Assembly (NCBI RefSeq): GCF_900890705.1
Contig: NZ_CAAHFH010000001.1
Location: 124,001 to 188,000 of the forward strand
Reading direction: 5' to 3'
Length of the DNA stretch: 64,000 nucleotides
Source: Pontiella sulfatireligans
GTDB lineage: Bacteria; Verrucomicrobiota; Kiritimatiellia; Kiritimatiellales; Pontiellaceae
The number at the start of each line of letters is the position of its first letter. The first letter of the stretch is position 1. Under the pieces are notes generated by a model. It had not been told where the DNA came from and searched no databases. It saw only the letters and a program-made list of their open reading frames with translations. The position numbers were made by a program, and so were the translations under genes. This document shows positions 25,459 to 34,658 of this stretch, in pieces.

Positions 25459-26094
25459 ATGAAAAAACTACTACTGATAATCATCATATCTACGATTGCC
25501 AACATTGGTTATTCAGACGACATGCCACCCGAAGTTAAGCGCCTTAAAATCCTACGAGATAAAAAAACAGAAGAGATAGACTCAGCCTACAACCGAGAAC
25601 TGGACAAGTTGAAAAAGAACTACGCAGCAAATGGAAACTACAAGGCAATAGCGTATATCGAAAACATGCAAATTGTCGCTATTGACGCAAAAGTTCCGGA
25701 CGCCGGCGAAATTGATCGGAAGCAACGGGCAAAGTTATATTGCAGAGTTCCTGAAACACGGTTCAAAAACGAAGCTAGAGCGGTTCCTGACAGCAATAAC
25801 TACGTCATCTTCTTCAATATACCTGAAGCATATTCCGACTGGAAGATGACTCTCCGTTCAGCTGAACCACTGGTGTTTAAAGTAAAGGAAGCAGGGATGG
25901 TGACACTTGTCACACTTGAGACGGCAAATCGTCAGCTAGATCGTTCCGGCTGGAAGCAGGTAGACTCTTTTTATACTGGAAAGGAAAGCCCGGTTTTTAG
26001 ATTTCTAATATTGGAAAAGTATTTAGAGGTCGGAGAGTACGAGATCAAAGGGGATGGTAAATGGGGAGCACCACGACTTCTCATTGAGAACTAA
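25459..26094 (+). CDS. Secreted hypothetical protein
   Basis: The 211-residue protein has a clear signal peptide (MKKLLLIIIISTIANIGYS, cut near residue 19). A short coiled-coil-like charged helix (KRLKILRDKKTEEIDSAYNRELDKLKKNYA, residues 28-57) follows. The C-terminal domain (about 90-211) is beta-rich with WKMTLRSAEPLVFKVKEAG. I do not recognise the family, though a similar helix-then-beta layout occurs in secreted proteins of the PVC group. GGGGAAAGT precedes the ATG. It is the last gene before the saccharolytic cluster and is separated from it by repeats. Confidence 0.65.
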   Translation: MKKLLLIIIISTIANIGYSDDMPPEVKRLKILRDKKTEEIDSAYNRELDKLKKNYAANGNYKAIAYIENMQIVAIDAKVPDAGEIDRKQRAKLYCRVPETRFKNEARAVPDSNNYVIFFNIPEAYSDWKMTLRSAEPLVFKVKEAGMVTLVTLETANRQLDRSGWKQVDSFYTGKESPVFRFLILEKYLEVGEYEIKGDGKWGAPRLLIEN

Positions 26095-26199
26095 AGGTAA
26101 AAACTCCTCGGGGGTGTTTTTCCCGTTGTTAAAACTGGAGGTGCGGCCTCTGGTTGATTGGCCATCGTATTTCTGTTCCGTGGCGATCATGCAACGCCC

Positions 26200-26447
26200 T
26201 GACCTTTTGCCCTGACCCTTTGCTTTAACGACCGGTATGACCTGTTGGACGGAAAAATGACGGAGGTTCCTTGCCGCGCATCCGGAAAAGTTTCCAACCT
26301 TTGGAACCAGTAGATGCTATGTCTTTACCGCATTTCCAATGTTTGGACGTAGGAAGAACTGGCGATTTTTCATCTTTCCAGTGTTTAGAAGATTACTAGA
26401 TTACGGGACTGACCCTGTGCCCTGACCCTGTGCCCTGACCCTGTGCC
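26200..26447. repeat. 13-bp tandem repeats
   Basis: TGACCCTGTGCCC is repeated nearly three times at 26410-26447. A related pair (TGACCTTTTGCCC, TGACCCTTTGCT) lies at 26200-26224. The two clusters flank three TTCCAA/TTGGAA palindromes. Confidence 0.8.
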
Positions 26448-26473
26448 TATTCTGCGCATATAAGTGAACGGTT

Positions 26474-26556
26474 CTTTGTAGTGTTCTCGTAGCGAAGCGG
26501 AGAGAATATCCAAACGCTCCGGGCCCTCTCCGCTTCGCTGCGAAGCGACTACAAAG
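26474..26556. repeat. Long inverted repeat
   Basis: CTTTGTAGT..CGTAGCGAAGCGGAGAG is complementary to CTCTCCGCTTCGCTGCGAAGCGACTACAAAG across a 21-base spacer, giving an 80-base hairpin. The core GCGAAGCG also occurs in the hairpin inside the IS3 element. It may be a non-autonomous mobile palindrome. Confidence 0.75.
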
Positions 26557-26703
26557 GTGTATGCGGGAAAATACGGGCTTTCTGTTTCGATGCCGGAGTT
26601 CGGCTTGTACATAGTTATGAATGCGGAAAATGCCTGATACAGGTGTGTATTGACATAAACCGCAGGGTTTTGAGTGCAAGTGCGATCTCCAAAGAGGTGA
26701 AAG

Positions 26704-28062
26704 ATGAAAACGTCCCGTCGAACTATCGTAAAAACAGGTGCCGTCGCAGCTACTGCGATCCCGCTTTTTTCCATAGGAAAATCCGGTTCGTCAGCCAATA
26801 GTAAGCTCAATATTGCCATGATCGGTTGCAGCGGTATCGCCCAGGGGGCGTTTATGGCTGTCAAAGAACACGGTCAAAACGTGGTGGCCATGTGCGATAT
26901 CGACAGCAATCGCTTCCCGCAGGGGCATGAGGGCACGCCGACCTTTTCGGATTACCGAGTAATGCTCGACAAGATGGGCAAGGAGATTGATGGCGTTGTG
27001 GTCAACACCCCGGATCATAATCACTTTCCCGCCACGATCGATGCCATGCAACGCGGCATTCACGTTTTCACGCAAAAGCCATTGACCCACAACATCTGGC
27101 AGGCGCGGACCTTAAGAAAGGCCAAGCACAAGTATGGCCTGATGACCTGTATGGGGAATCAGGGGCATACCGGCGAAGGCATCCGTGCTATGCGTGAAAT
27201 GTATGACGCCGGGGTGTTTGGTCAGGTTAGCGAAGTTCATATGGGACACGCCGGCCCGCAATGGGGCGGAAAATATTTCGAGAAACCGTCCGCGATGCCG
27301 CTGGCCAAGCAGCCGATTCCGGGCAATGTGAATTGGGATCAGTGGATCGGGCCGGCTAAATTTACCGAATATAATGAAATCTTCCACCCGCAGACGTGGC
27401 GTGGCTTTCTCGATTACGGCACAGGCCAGTTTGGTGATTGGTTCTGTCATACGGCCGATGCCGCGGTATGGACGCTGGATCTGTATGAACCGACGGTCGT
27501 TGAATGTGTTGATCGTAAAGAATCGTTGACGGGCATGGCTCCCGACTGGTCGATCGTTCGTTTCGATTTTCCCGCTCGCGGAAACAAGGTGCCCTGTTCC
27601 ATGTACTGGACGGATGGAACGCTGAATGGTGGCCCCTCAATTAAGAAACCCGATGACTGGGACATGGGCGAAATAAAGGGCGGATCGTATTGGTATGGCG
27701 ACAAGAACAACGGGTATGTAAACGCCCGATCGACCGGGCCTCGATTAGCAACGAAGGCGGCCCATGTTGAATTTAAGAAAGGCCCCAAAATTGAGAAGAC
27801 GATTCCTCGTGTAAAAGGCGGCCCCCATATCGAGTGGATGCAGGCGATCAAGGGCGAAGGCCCTGAACCGGGGTCCAATTTTGACTATGCCGCGCCGATG
27901 TCTGAAGTTGGTCTTCTCGGCGTGCTAGCCCAACGTTTCGGCGGCCGGATCGAGTGGGACTCGAAAAACATGCGGATCACCAACCGTCCCGAACTCAACG
28001 CTTTCGTTAAAGAGCCCGTCCGCAAGGGTTGGGAATATGGCGAGGATCTCTGGAAAAGCTAA
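26704..28062 (+). CDS. Gfo/Idh/MocA-family oxidoreductase with Tat signal
   Basis: The 452-residue protein starts with a twin-arginine export signal (KTSRRTIVKTGAVAATAIP). The Rossmann domain begins LNIAMIGCSGIAQGA (about 35-49) and includes VVNTPDHNHFPATIDAMQRGIHVFTQKPL (about 98-126), the Gfo/Idh/MocA NAD(P)-binding and catalytic Lys region. Exported members are frequent in Planctomycetota, Verrucomicrobiota and relatives, often among sugar genes; a few act as NAD-dependent glycosidases (GH109). The substrate here is unknown. It opens the co-directional cluster, with AGAGGTG 5 bases before the ATG. Confidence 0.87.
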   Translation: MKTSRRTIVKTGAVAATAIPLFSIGKSGSSANSKLNIAMIGCSGIAQGAFMAVKEHGQNVVAMCDIDSNRFPQGHEGTPTFSDYRVMLDKMGKEIDGVVVNTPDHNHFPATIDAMQRGIHVFTQKPLTHNIWQARTLRKAKHKYGLMTCMGNQGHTGEGIRAMREMYDAGVFGQVSEVHMGHAGPQWGGKYFEKPSAMPLAKQPIPGNVNWDQWIGPAKFTEYNEIFHPQTWRGFLDYGTGQFGDWFCHTADAAVWTLDLYEPTVVECVDRKESLTGMAPDWSIVRFDFPARGNKVPCSMYWTDGTLNGGPSIKKPDDWDMGEIKGGSYWYGDKNNGYVNARSTGPRLATKAAHVEFKKGPKIEKTIPRVKGGPHIEWMQAIKGEGPEPGSNFDYAAPMSEVGLLGVLAQRFGGRIEWDSKNMRITNRPELNAFVKEPVRKGWEYGEDLWKS

Positions 28063-28073
28063 TAAACAAAACT

Positions 28074-28148
28074 TTAGACAGGATGACAGGATTAACAGGA
28101 TCTGTTCCTCCGCAGTGCAAATCCTGTCCATCCTGTAATCCAGTCTAA
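28074..28148. repeat. ACAGGAT-type inverted repeat
   Basis: TTAGACAGGATGACAGGATT and its near complement ATCCTGTCCATCCTGTAATC..GTCTAA flank a 25-base spacer between the oxidoreductase and ThuA-like genes. Repeats built from ACAGGAT occur in many unrelated bacterial genomes. It could slow or stop transcription here. Confidence 0.75.
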
Positions 28149-28162
28149 GAAGGAAGTTCGCA

Positions 28163-29119
28163 ATGAAATCAAAGTTATTCAATCTCGTGGTCGTGGTCGT
28201 GGCTGTTGTGCCCTGCCTTGTTCAGGCGGCACCGCTGAAGGCGTTGATCGTTGATGGGCAGAACAACCACAAGGTTTGGCCGAAGTCGACCATCATGATG
28301 AAACAGTATCTGGAAGAAACCGGCCTGTTTCAGGTCGATATTGCCCGGACCAAGTTTCTGATGAACAGCACGCTGGAAGCGGATTGGCTGCCTCTTGCCG
28401 GCGTTGGTGAAGGCATTGAGGGCAAGGCAAAAACGGACCCGGATTTTAAACCGGATTTCGCAAAGTATGACGTTGTTATTTCCAACTTCGGTTATCACGC
28501 CGCGCCGTGGCCGGAGGAAACCCAGGTCGCATTCGAGGACTATGTCCGCAATGGCGGGGGATTTGTTTCTGTCCATGCCGCCGACAACTGTTTCCCAAAC
28601 TGGAAAGCCTATAACCGGATTATCGGTATTGGCGGCTGGGACGGGCGTACGGAAAAGGATGGCCCTTATATCTATGTTAACAAGCTCGGCGAGGTGGTAC
28701 GCGATCACACACCGGGTATTGCCGGAAAACACGGCAAGCGTTGCGATTTTCTCGTGACCCTGCGCGAGACGGATCACCCGATCTGCAAGGGGCTGCCGGA
28801 AACATGGATGCATGTTTTCGACGAGTGTTACTCCCTGATGCGTGGTCCCGCCGAAGAACTGACGATTCTGGGAACCGCCGAAAGCGCGCTGACGAAACGC
28901 GATGAGCCGATGCTGATGACCATCCGGTATCACGAGGGCCGGGTATTCCACACGACACTGGGCCACGATACGCGGGGCTTCGAGTGCGTCGGGTTTATCA
29001 CGACGCTGCAGCGCGGGGTTGAATGGGCCGCAACGGGGAAGGTCGCCCAGACGGATATTCCAGCAGATTTCCCGAGTGCGGAGGCGATCTCCCGCCGAAC
29101 TTTTAAACTGAAAAAATAG
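28163..29119 (+). CDS. ThuA-like secreted protein
   Basis: The 318-residue protein has a signal peptide (SKLFNLVVVVVAVVPCLVQA, cleaved near residue 22), then a glutamine-amidotransferase-like ThuA fold. LKALIVDGQNNHKVW opens the domain, FAKYDVVISNFGYH and NGGGFVSVHAADN are the central strands, and GRVFHTTLGHD closes it. ThuA proteins were named from trehalose utilisation but the catalytic role is not established, and secreted forms often accompany Gfo/Idh/MocA genes, as here. The start follows GGAAG. It is the second gene of the cluster. Confidence 0.85.
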   Translation: MKSKLFNLVVVVVAVVPCLVQAAPLKALIVDGQNNHKVWPKSTIMMKQYLEETGLFQVDIARTKFLMNSTLEADWLPLAGVGEGIEGKAKTDPDFKPDFAKYDVVISNFGYHAAPWPEETQVAFEDYVRNGGGFVSVHAADNCFPNWKAYNRIIGIGGWDGRTEKDGPYIYVNKLGEVVRDHTPGIAGKHGKRCDFLVTLRETDHPICKGLPETWMHVFDECYSLMRGPAEELTILGTAESALTKRDEPMLMTIRYHEGRVFHTTLGHDTRGFECVGFITTLQRGVEWAATGKVAQTDIPADFPSAEAISRRTFKLKK

Positions 29120-29139
29120 CATCAACTACAGGAATGATG

Positions 29140-30438
29140 ATGAAACAAACCATAATGATATTGGCTTTATGCACGATGGCCGCTTCGGTCAGGGCAGACT
29201 ATAAAGAAACCATGGATTCCAACGGTTTGACCCAAAACCTGCAGGCCGATTATGGCTTTGTTGATGACAACGCCGGAAGTGATCAGAGCGCGAAACTGCA
29301 GCAGGCGATTGATCAGGTTGCGGAGCAGGGTGGAGGACGTTTGATCCTTCCGAAGGGCGTGTACAGCTTCTCGGGCATCAACCTTAAATCCGGTGTTCAC
29401 CTGTTGATTGAAAAAGATACCGTGATAAAACCCTGGTGGCCTGACGGTTCGAAAATTGCCGTTTTTGCGATGGATGGAAGTTCCGGTACCGAAGCCGGGT
29501 ATGTCGAAAATGTCAGCATTCGCGGGTTGGGTGGAAAATTCATTGTTGATTATTCAGAGCGAGGTGCTCGCAAAGGCGAAGGTAGTCGGGTGGTGAACTG
29601 CCGTGGTGTGAAAAATTTCCAGATCTCGGATGTCTACGTTAAAGACAGCTTTACAACGTACTGCGCATTCGTCTTTACACCGGTCAAGGATAAGGCCACC
29701 CGGGGAAAGGGGGTCTATGGTCCGACCGATGGCCTGGTTAAGAATCTGAAAAACACCGACTCGAGTGCGGGCTATGGACTGGTTCAGATGCACGGCGGAG
29801 ATACCATACATTTTGAAAATCTCGAAGCCTACGGCGGCGGGGTCACGTTCCGGTTGGAAACCGGGTCCGGGGGTGAGCACGGTGGAATTCATCATATCAC
29901 CGCAAAGAACATTTATTGCGAAAATGGAATGTCGGCGATGGTGATGGGGCCGCACAGTGCCCAGAACGGAGTGGTTAAAGTGGATGGCGTGACCGCAAAA
30001 AGCTGCATGTATGCAGCCATGATGGGGCCGGGCTATGTGGAGACCAAATATCAGGGCAACGATAAATTTAAACCGGGTATATTTGGGAAAGGCAGCACGG
30101 TTGAAAACGTTCATGCCATCTTTGGAACCGACGCGGCCATTTCGCTGAAAGAAATCGTCTACGTGCCGAAGAAATATCACAAAGATTTGCGGATCGATAA
30201 AAACGACCCCAAGCAGAAACGTATTCGCGGGGCATCTATCGGCGCCGTGCGGGATGCCACCGAAGGCAGCTGGAACCCCATCATCAAAAATGTGACCAGC
30301 GAAGGTTTTGAGTACAACAAGGGTGTAATGAAAACGAGCAAGAAAGATCGAGTCAACTGGAAGCAGGTGCTCAAGGGATTGCCCATTGCGGACGAGCTCG
30401 AACAGGCACTGAAAAAAGTGCCGAAGAAGAAAAAGTAG
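29140..30438 (+). CDS. Beta-helix protein, GH82 (iota-carrageenase)-like, copy 1
   Basis: After a signal peptide the roughly 430-residue protein forms a right-handed beta-helix (ADYGFVDDNAGSDQSAKLQQAID opens the pectin-lyase-like fold). The signature G-Y-G-L-V-Q, then RLETG and GPH, places Gln218, Glu242 and His274 (counted from an ATG at 29134) with spacings that match Q222, E245 and H281 of the studied Alteromonas iota-carrageenase (GH82). The catalytic base expected two residues after the Glu is Gly here. A GH82-like role in cutting sulfated galactan is inferred. I chose 29140 because AGGA then has a 6-base spacer. It adjoins copy 2. Confidence 0.68.
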   Translation: MKQTIMILALCTMAASVRADYKETMDSNGLTQNLQADYGFVDDNAGSDQSAKLQQAIDQVAEQGGGRLILPKGVYSFSGINLKSGVHLLIEKDTVIKPWWPDGSKIAVFAMDGSSGTEAGYVENVSIRGLGGKFIVDYSERGARKGEGSRVVNCRGVKNFQISDVYVKDSFTTYCAFVFTPVKDKATRGKGVYGPTDGLVKNLKNTDSSAGYGLVQMHGGDTIHFENLEAYGGGVTFRLETGSGGEHGGIHHITAKNIYCENGMSAMVMGPHSAQNGVVKVDGVTAKSCMYAAMMGPGYVETKYQGNDKFKPGIFGKGSTVENVHAIFGTDAAISLKEIVYVPKKYHKDLRIDKNDPKQKRIRGASIGAVRDATEGSWNPIIKNVTSEGFEYNKGVMKTSKKDRVNWKQVLKGLPIADELEQALKKVPKKKK

Positions 30439-30494
30439 GTTCAGTTGGAAACAGTCTGTGCGCTCGTCTTACTAAAACGACAGGGAGAAAAACT

Positions 30495-31805
30495 ATGCAT
30501 ACACGTTTAATTGTTCTGGCCGCTCTTTTGTTGGGCATGAATTCATATGCCGCATACCACGAAACCATGGATCCAAACGGATTGACCAAAAACCTGCAGG
30601 CTGATTTTGGTCTGGTGGATGACCATGCAAAAACGGATCAGGGGGCGCTGGTTCAGAAGGCCATTGATGAAACCTCGGCTAATGGCGGGGGCAGGCTTTT
30701 TATTCCGAAAGGAACCTACCTTCTTTCAACGGTTAACCTGAAATCCAATGTTCACCTTCTGATCGAAAAAAATACCGTCTTAAAACCTCTGAAAGATCCT
30801 GCTTATTTTGGCGAAAGCAAAGGCAAGAAGAAGGGGCTGCTGTTTTATCTGGGCACTGCGGACGAGCGGAAAGGGGACTATCTTGAAAACGTCAGCGTTC
30901 GAGGTGTTGGCGGCCACTTTGTTATAGATTATTCCGACTGGGGATACGAAGCGCGTGTACGGGCGTTTATCGTAAAAATTGTGAATAATTTCCTGATTGA
31001 AAACGTCTACGTCAAGGATAGCTACACGGTCTATTCCGCCCTCACGTTCGGCCCCGCGAAAAAAGATGGTTCCGATAAATGGAAGATAAACCGCCCGACT
31101 GCGGGACTCATACGGAACCTGAAGATCATGGATACCAGTCCGGGCTACGGGCTGGTGCAGATGCACGGCGGGCGCGACTGCCATTTTGAAAATCTCTGGT
31201 GCAACGGCGGCGGTGTTTCGCTCCGCCTCGAAACCGGTGCGGGCGGACATTACGGCGGCGTGCATGAGATCACCGGAAAGGACATCTATTGCGAATACGG
31301 CATCGCTGCGATGATCTTCGGTCCACACTTTGCCAAGAACGGAGTGGCAAAGATTGAGAATGTAACCGCTAAGAGCTGCGGCTTCGCCATCGATATGGGG
31401 CCGGCTTTTGTCAAGAGTCAACTGAAGGATGATCCGGCCTATACGCCGGGCACCTTTGGAGCCGGAACAACGGTGAAGAATATCCGTTGTATTTACGGTG
31501 AAAAATCGCCGGTTGGCCGGAAGCACCTCAATTTTATTCCGGAAGCATACTGGAATAAAATCTCGCACGAAAAGACCGGCACGGACTGGGGAAGCTGTCA
31601 TATGGGACCGAGTGTCGCCGCAGTCATTGATCGTTCCGGCGATGCCTATGACGTGATTTTTGAAAACGTCACGATGGAAGGGTTTCCAGAAGGCTGGAAA
31701 AGCACCGTCATTGACGAAGACCGCGTTGACGCGCAGTGGTGGCAAATCATCAGGTTAAAGGAAAACCCGCCCAAGGGTCGAAAAGCAAAGCTGAATTTAA
31801 AATAG
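30495..31805 (+). CDS. Beta-helix protein, GH82-like, copy 2
   Basis: This 436-residue secreted protein is the closest paralogue of copy 1. It shares the start YHETMDPNGLTKNLQADFGLVDD, the signature GYGLVQMHGG, RLETGAGG and GPHFAKNG, and the C-terminal layout. The signal peptide is about residues 1-19. The spacing from Gln to Glu is 24 residues, as in copy 1 and one more than in the three later paralogues. The gene lies 56 bases behind copy 1 with a GGGAG ribosome site. Tandem duplication is likely, perhaps followed by divergence in the loops that bind substrate. Confidence 0.68.
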   Translation: MHTRLIVLAALLLGMNSYAAYHETMDPNGLTKNLQADFGLVDDHAKTDQGALVQKAIDETSANGGGRLFIPKGTYLLSTVNLKSNVHLLIEKNTVLKPLKDPAYFGESKGKKKGLLFYLGTADERKGDYLENVSVRGVGGHFVIDYSDWGYEARVRAFIVKIVNNFLIENVYVKDSYTVYSALTFGPAKKDGSDKWKINRPTAGLIRNLKIMDTSPGYGLVQMHGGRDCHFENLWCNGGGVSLRLETGAGGHYGGVHEITGKDIYCEYGIAAMIFGPHFAKNGVAKIENVTAKSCGFAIDMGPAFVKSQLKDDPAYTPGTFGAGTTVKNIRCIYGEKSPVGRKHLNFIPEAYWNKISHEKTGTDWGSCHMGPSVAAVIDRSGDAYDVIFENVTMEGFPEGWKSTVIDEDRVDAQWWQIIRLKENPPKGRKAKLNLK

Positions 31806-31817
31806 GGTAATACTCAT

Positions 31818-33377
31818 ATGAAAATACATCAAATCATGAGCGGACTGGTTTTAGTTGCGACTGCGGTGCTTGGAGCGCAACAGCCCAACATTGTTTATAT
31901 CTTGGCCGACGATATGGGGCCGGGCGATGTCTCGTGCTACAACGCCGATGGAAAGTTTAAAACCCCGAACATCGACCGCATGGCGCGTGAAGGCATGCAG
32001 TTTATGGATGCCCACACGAGCTCGAGTGTCTGCACTCCGACGCGTTACGGCATCATGACGGGGCGCTATTCCTGGCGTACCTGGCTGAAAGAGGGCGTGC
32101 TGGGCGGCCATTCCGATCCGATCATTGAGCAGGGCCGCGAAACAGTAGCCTCTCTCATGAAGAAAGATGGCTATTCCACGGCGCTGATCGGAAAATGGCA
32201 CCTCGGCATGTCGTGGGAAAACGATGCGCCGGCGAAAGCCAAGCGCGTGACCGCCAAGTATGTGAAGAATCCGAAAATCCCTGTTAAAAACGGTCCCACC
32301 ACACTGGGCTTCGATTATTATTTTGGGCTTACTTCCTCCCTTGATCACGATCCGCACGCCTACATGGAAAACGACCAGCTGCTGGGTGAACTTTTCCTGA
32401 CCCAAGGAGGCAAGAAAAGCGACGAGATGAAAAAACTTGGTTTCCCGACCGGACGCCCGGGCTGGGTGGCCAAGGGATTCAAAAATGAAAATGTGCTGAA
32501 GGATTTGGCGGCAAAAACCGATGAATGGATTACGGCTCATAAAGAAGATCCGTTTTTTGTCTGCATGACGCTAACCTCGCCGCACAATCCAATCTGTCCC
32601 CGTCCGGAGTTTCAGGGAAAAAGCGGCATCGGCCCGCACGGCGATTTTTGCATCGAAACCGACTGGGCGGTCGGCGAAGTATTGAAGACGCTGGATCGGT
32701 TGGGGCTGGCCGAGAATACGATCGTAATCTTCACCTCCGATAACGGAACCAACGGCGGTGCAGGAATCGGTGAAATGCAAAAGCTGGGCCACTATTCCAG
32801 CTGGATCTATCGCGGAGCGAAGCGGTCGATTTTTGAAGGCGGACACCGCATGCCTTTTGTCGTCCGCTGGCCGGAGGGGATCAAAGCCGGTTCGGTTGAT
32901 AAACAGCTGATTTGCACCACCGATCTGATCGCGACTCTCGCTGAATTGAGCGGCCAAAAGCTGGCGGACAAGGCCGGCGAAGACAGTGTCAGCTTCCTCC
33001 CAGCCATGAAGGGCGAAGCGATCCCCGGCGAGAAAGACCGGCTGATCGTTCATCACGACTCCCTTGGTTTCTACGCGGCACGTAAAGGGAAGTGGAAGCT
33101 GATCATGGACTACACCCAGGGGAAAGGCGAAGGAGCGATGAAAAAGCAGGAGCCGATCAAAGATGCAACACCCACGCTGCTGTTTGATATGGATAAGGAC
33201 CCCGGCGAAACCGTTAACCTGATCCAACAGTACCCCGAAATGGCGGAAGCGCTGAAAAAAGAGTTGGCGATGGTAATCAGCAATGGCCGCAGCACACCCG
33301 GCCCGAAGGGAGTGAACGATGCTCCATGGCCCGGTGAAACCTGGCATCAGATCGATGCATTGAAAGAGTATATGTAA
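31818..33377 (+). CDS. Secreted sulfatase (S1 family), CTPTR type A
   Basis: The 519-residue enzyme has a signal peptide (about 1-20), the metal-binding start PNIVYILADDMGPGDV and the formylglycine motif CTPTR (Cys72-Arg76), followed by GKWHLGMSW. The cysteine must be oxidised to formylglycine by an anaerobic or FGE-type maturase, which is not in the window. It removes sulfate esters from carbohydrate; the position cut is unknown. It is very similar in layout to the products at 37206 and 44888 (ADDMGxGD, SSVCTPTRYGIMTGRYSWRT). The start lies 12 bases after copy 2 of the beta-helix genes. Confidence 0.92.
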   Translation: MKIHQIMSGLVLVATAVLGAQQPNIVYILADDMGPGDVSCYNADGKFKTPNIDRMAREGMQFMDAHTSSSVCTPTRYGIMTGRYSWRTWLKEGVLGGHSDPIIEQGRETVASLMKKDGYSTALIGKWHLGMSWENDAPAKAKRVTAKYVKNPKIPVKNGPTTLGFDYYFGLTSSLDHDPHAYMENDQLLGELFLTQGGKKSDEMKKLGFPTGRPGWVAKGFKNENVLKDLAAKTDEWITAHKEDPFFVCMTLTSPHNPICPRPEFQGKSGIGPHGDFCIETDWAVGEVLKTLDRLGLAENTIVIFTSDNGTNGGAGIGEMQKLGHYSSWIYRGAKRSIFEGGHRMPFVVRWPEGIKAGSVDKQLICTTDLIATLAELSGQKLADKAGEDSVSFLPAMKGEAIPGEKDRLIVHHDSLGFYAARKGKWKLIMDYTQGKGEGAMKKQEPIKDATPTLLFDMDKDPGETVNLIQQYPEMAEALKKELAMVISNGRSTPGPKGVNDAPWPGETWHQIDALKEYM

Positions 33378-33379
33378 TC

Positions 33380-34582
33380 ATGAGAGGTAAACTTCTACTC
33401 TTTGCATTACTTCCGCTTTTCTTACTCACTGTTTTGGGGGGTTGTAAATCTCAACCCGTTTTTCCGTTTTATCCGCCGAAGGAAAAACCGGACATGGAAC
33501 TCAGTGCGGCGCTGGAGCGTTACTATGAGACCTATAATGGGGAGCGCCCTGAAATCAATGAGCTGTATTCCCAATTCAGATACACCGAATTAAAAGGTCT
33601 CGATTATAACAACCACGATGGAACCATTATTCGGCGTGATCCGACCAAAGTAATTTTTGCGGATGGCGTGTTCCACGTTTGGTATACATGCCGGAAGTCT
33701 GCAAAACCGCAGAACGGGTGTAACAACTGCGATATTTGGCACGCGACATCAAAGGATGGATTTACATGGGAAGAGCAGGGCGTTGCTGTTTCCCGTCCAG
33801 TCCAGCCGCTTCCGGGATGGTTCTCTGTCCTTACGCCCGACATTCTGGAGTGGGAAGGAAAATATTATCTCTACTATCAGGCCTTCGGTGATGAAAGCGG
33901 GAAGCATAAACAAAGCCCCGTGATGGTCTCAACTGCTGATGCTCCTGATGGCCCTTGGACTTCGCATAATGAAATCATCGTTCCGAGGGGGGCTGAAGGC
34001 GAATGGGATCATCATTGTATCCATGATCCCTATCTATTGGTTTACAGGGATAAGATCCACTTGTACTACAAATGTGACTTTGGCGGCACCAGCCATGCCG
34101 ATTTCATACGGATGCATGGATTGGCAACTGCCGATAATCCTTTGGGGCCATTTGTAAAGCACCCGTTAAACCCGATCATGAATTCTGGGCACGAAACAAC
34201 CTTGTTTCCTTTTAAAGAAGGCATTGCCGCTTTCGCTATTGCGGATGGCAATGAACGATCTACCATTCAATATGCAGAAGACGGGGTGAATTTTAATATT
34301 GCTGCGACAGTTGCTCTGATACCGCACGCCGCGGGCCCCTTTGTGCCCGACGCTTTCACCAATGCCGATTATGGGCGGGGAATAACCTGGGGACTGAGCT
34401 TTACCTACCCGAGGGAGAATATAAAAAGCCGTATGTTGGTTCGGTTTGATTGCGACCTAAGTCTTGATGTGGACGACCCGAAGATGAAAGCACGTCCCGG
34501 GATGCATGATGCAGAATATCTCTTTGGGCATGGCCTGAACGAAGAGCAACGCAGGGAACGGCTGCGTCAGGGAGAACGCTGA
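33380..34582 (+). CDS. GH117-like lipoprotein
   Basis: The 400-residue protein has a lipoprotein signal (lipobox VLGGC, about residues 18-22). A five-bladed beta-propeller follows, with RRDPTKVIFADGVFHVWYT (about 76-94), WFSVLTPDILEWEGKYYLYY and WDHHCIHDPYLLV. These blocks match GH117, whose known members release 3,6-anhydro-L-galactose from agar-derived oligosaccharides. Activity on a carrageenan-type or related anhydrosugar end is an inference from context. It begins two bases after the sulfatase stop, so desulfation and terminal sugar removal are probably coexpressed. GH43-type families share the fold and are the main alternative. Confidence 0.72.
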   Translation: MRGKLLLFALLPLFLLTVLGGCKSQPVFPFYPPKEKPDMELSAALERYYETYNGERPEINELYSQFRYTELKGLDYNNHDGTIIRRDPTKVIFADGVFHVWYTCRKSAKPQNGCNNCDIWHATSKDGFTWEEQGVAVSRPVQPLPGWFSVLTPDILEWEGKYYLYYQAFGDESGKHKQSPVMVSTADAPDGPWTSHNEIIVPRGAEGEWDHHCIHDPYLLVYRDKIHLYYKCDFGGTSHADFIRMHGLATADNPLGPFVKHPLNPIMNSGHETTLFPFKEGIAAFAIADGNERSTIQYAEDGVNFNIAATVALIPHAAGPFVPDAFTNADYGRGITWGLSFTYPRENIKSRMLVRFDCDLSLDVDDPKMKARPGMHDAEYLFGHGLNEEQRRERLRQGER

Positions 34583-34658
34583 ACGTCACAATTTGGCGGG
34601 CATCTGTTTCGTCTAGCGTATTTCCACTGTATATAGAATAAACAGGTATTGGGGAATT

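Larger units (their letters stand above)
26095..26703. other. Repeat-rich gap before the saccharolytic cluster
   Basis: This 600-base region has no convincing gene. It holds three palindrome copies of the TTCCAA/TTGGAA type (26291-26306, 26334-26347, 26376-26390), TGACCC-based tandem repeats and a long inverted repeat, each listed separately where distinct. The promoter of the following gene presumably lies in its last 150 bases; a TTGACA hexamer occurs at 26650-26655 but without a good -10 partner. Confidence 0.6.

Noticed and set aside
25200..25538. 112-residue plus-strand frame before the secreted hypothetical protein
   Set aside because: It has no ribosome site, odd composition, and overlaps the supported start and signal peptide at 25459.
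28175..29125. 316-residue minus-strand frame opposite the ThuA-like gene
   Set aside because: It is fully antisense to a supported gene with a signal peptide and conserved motifs.
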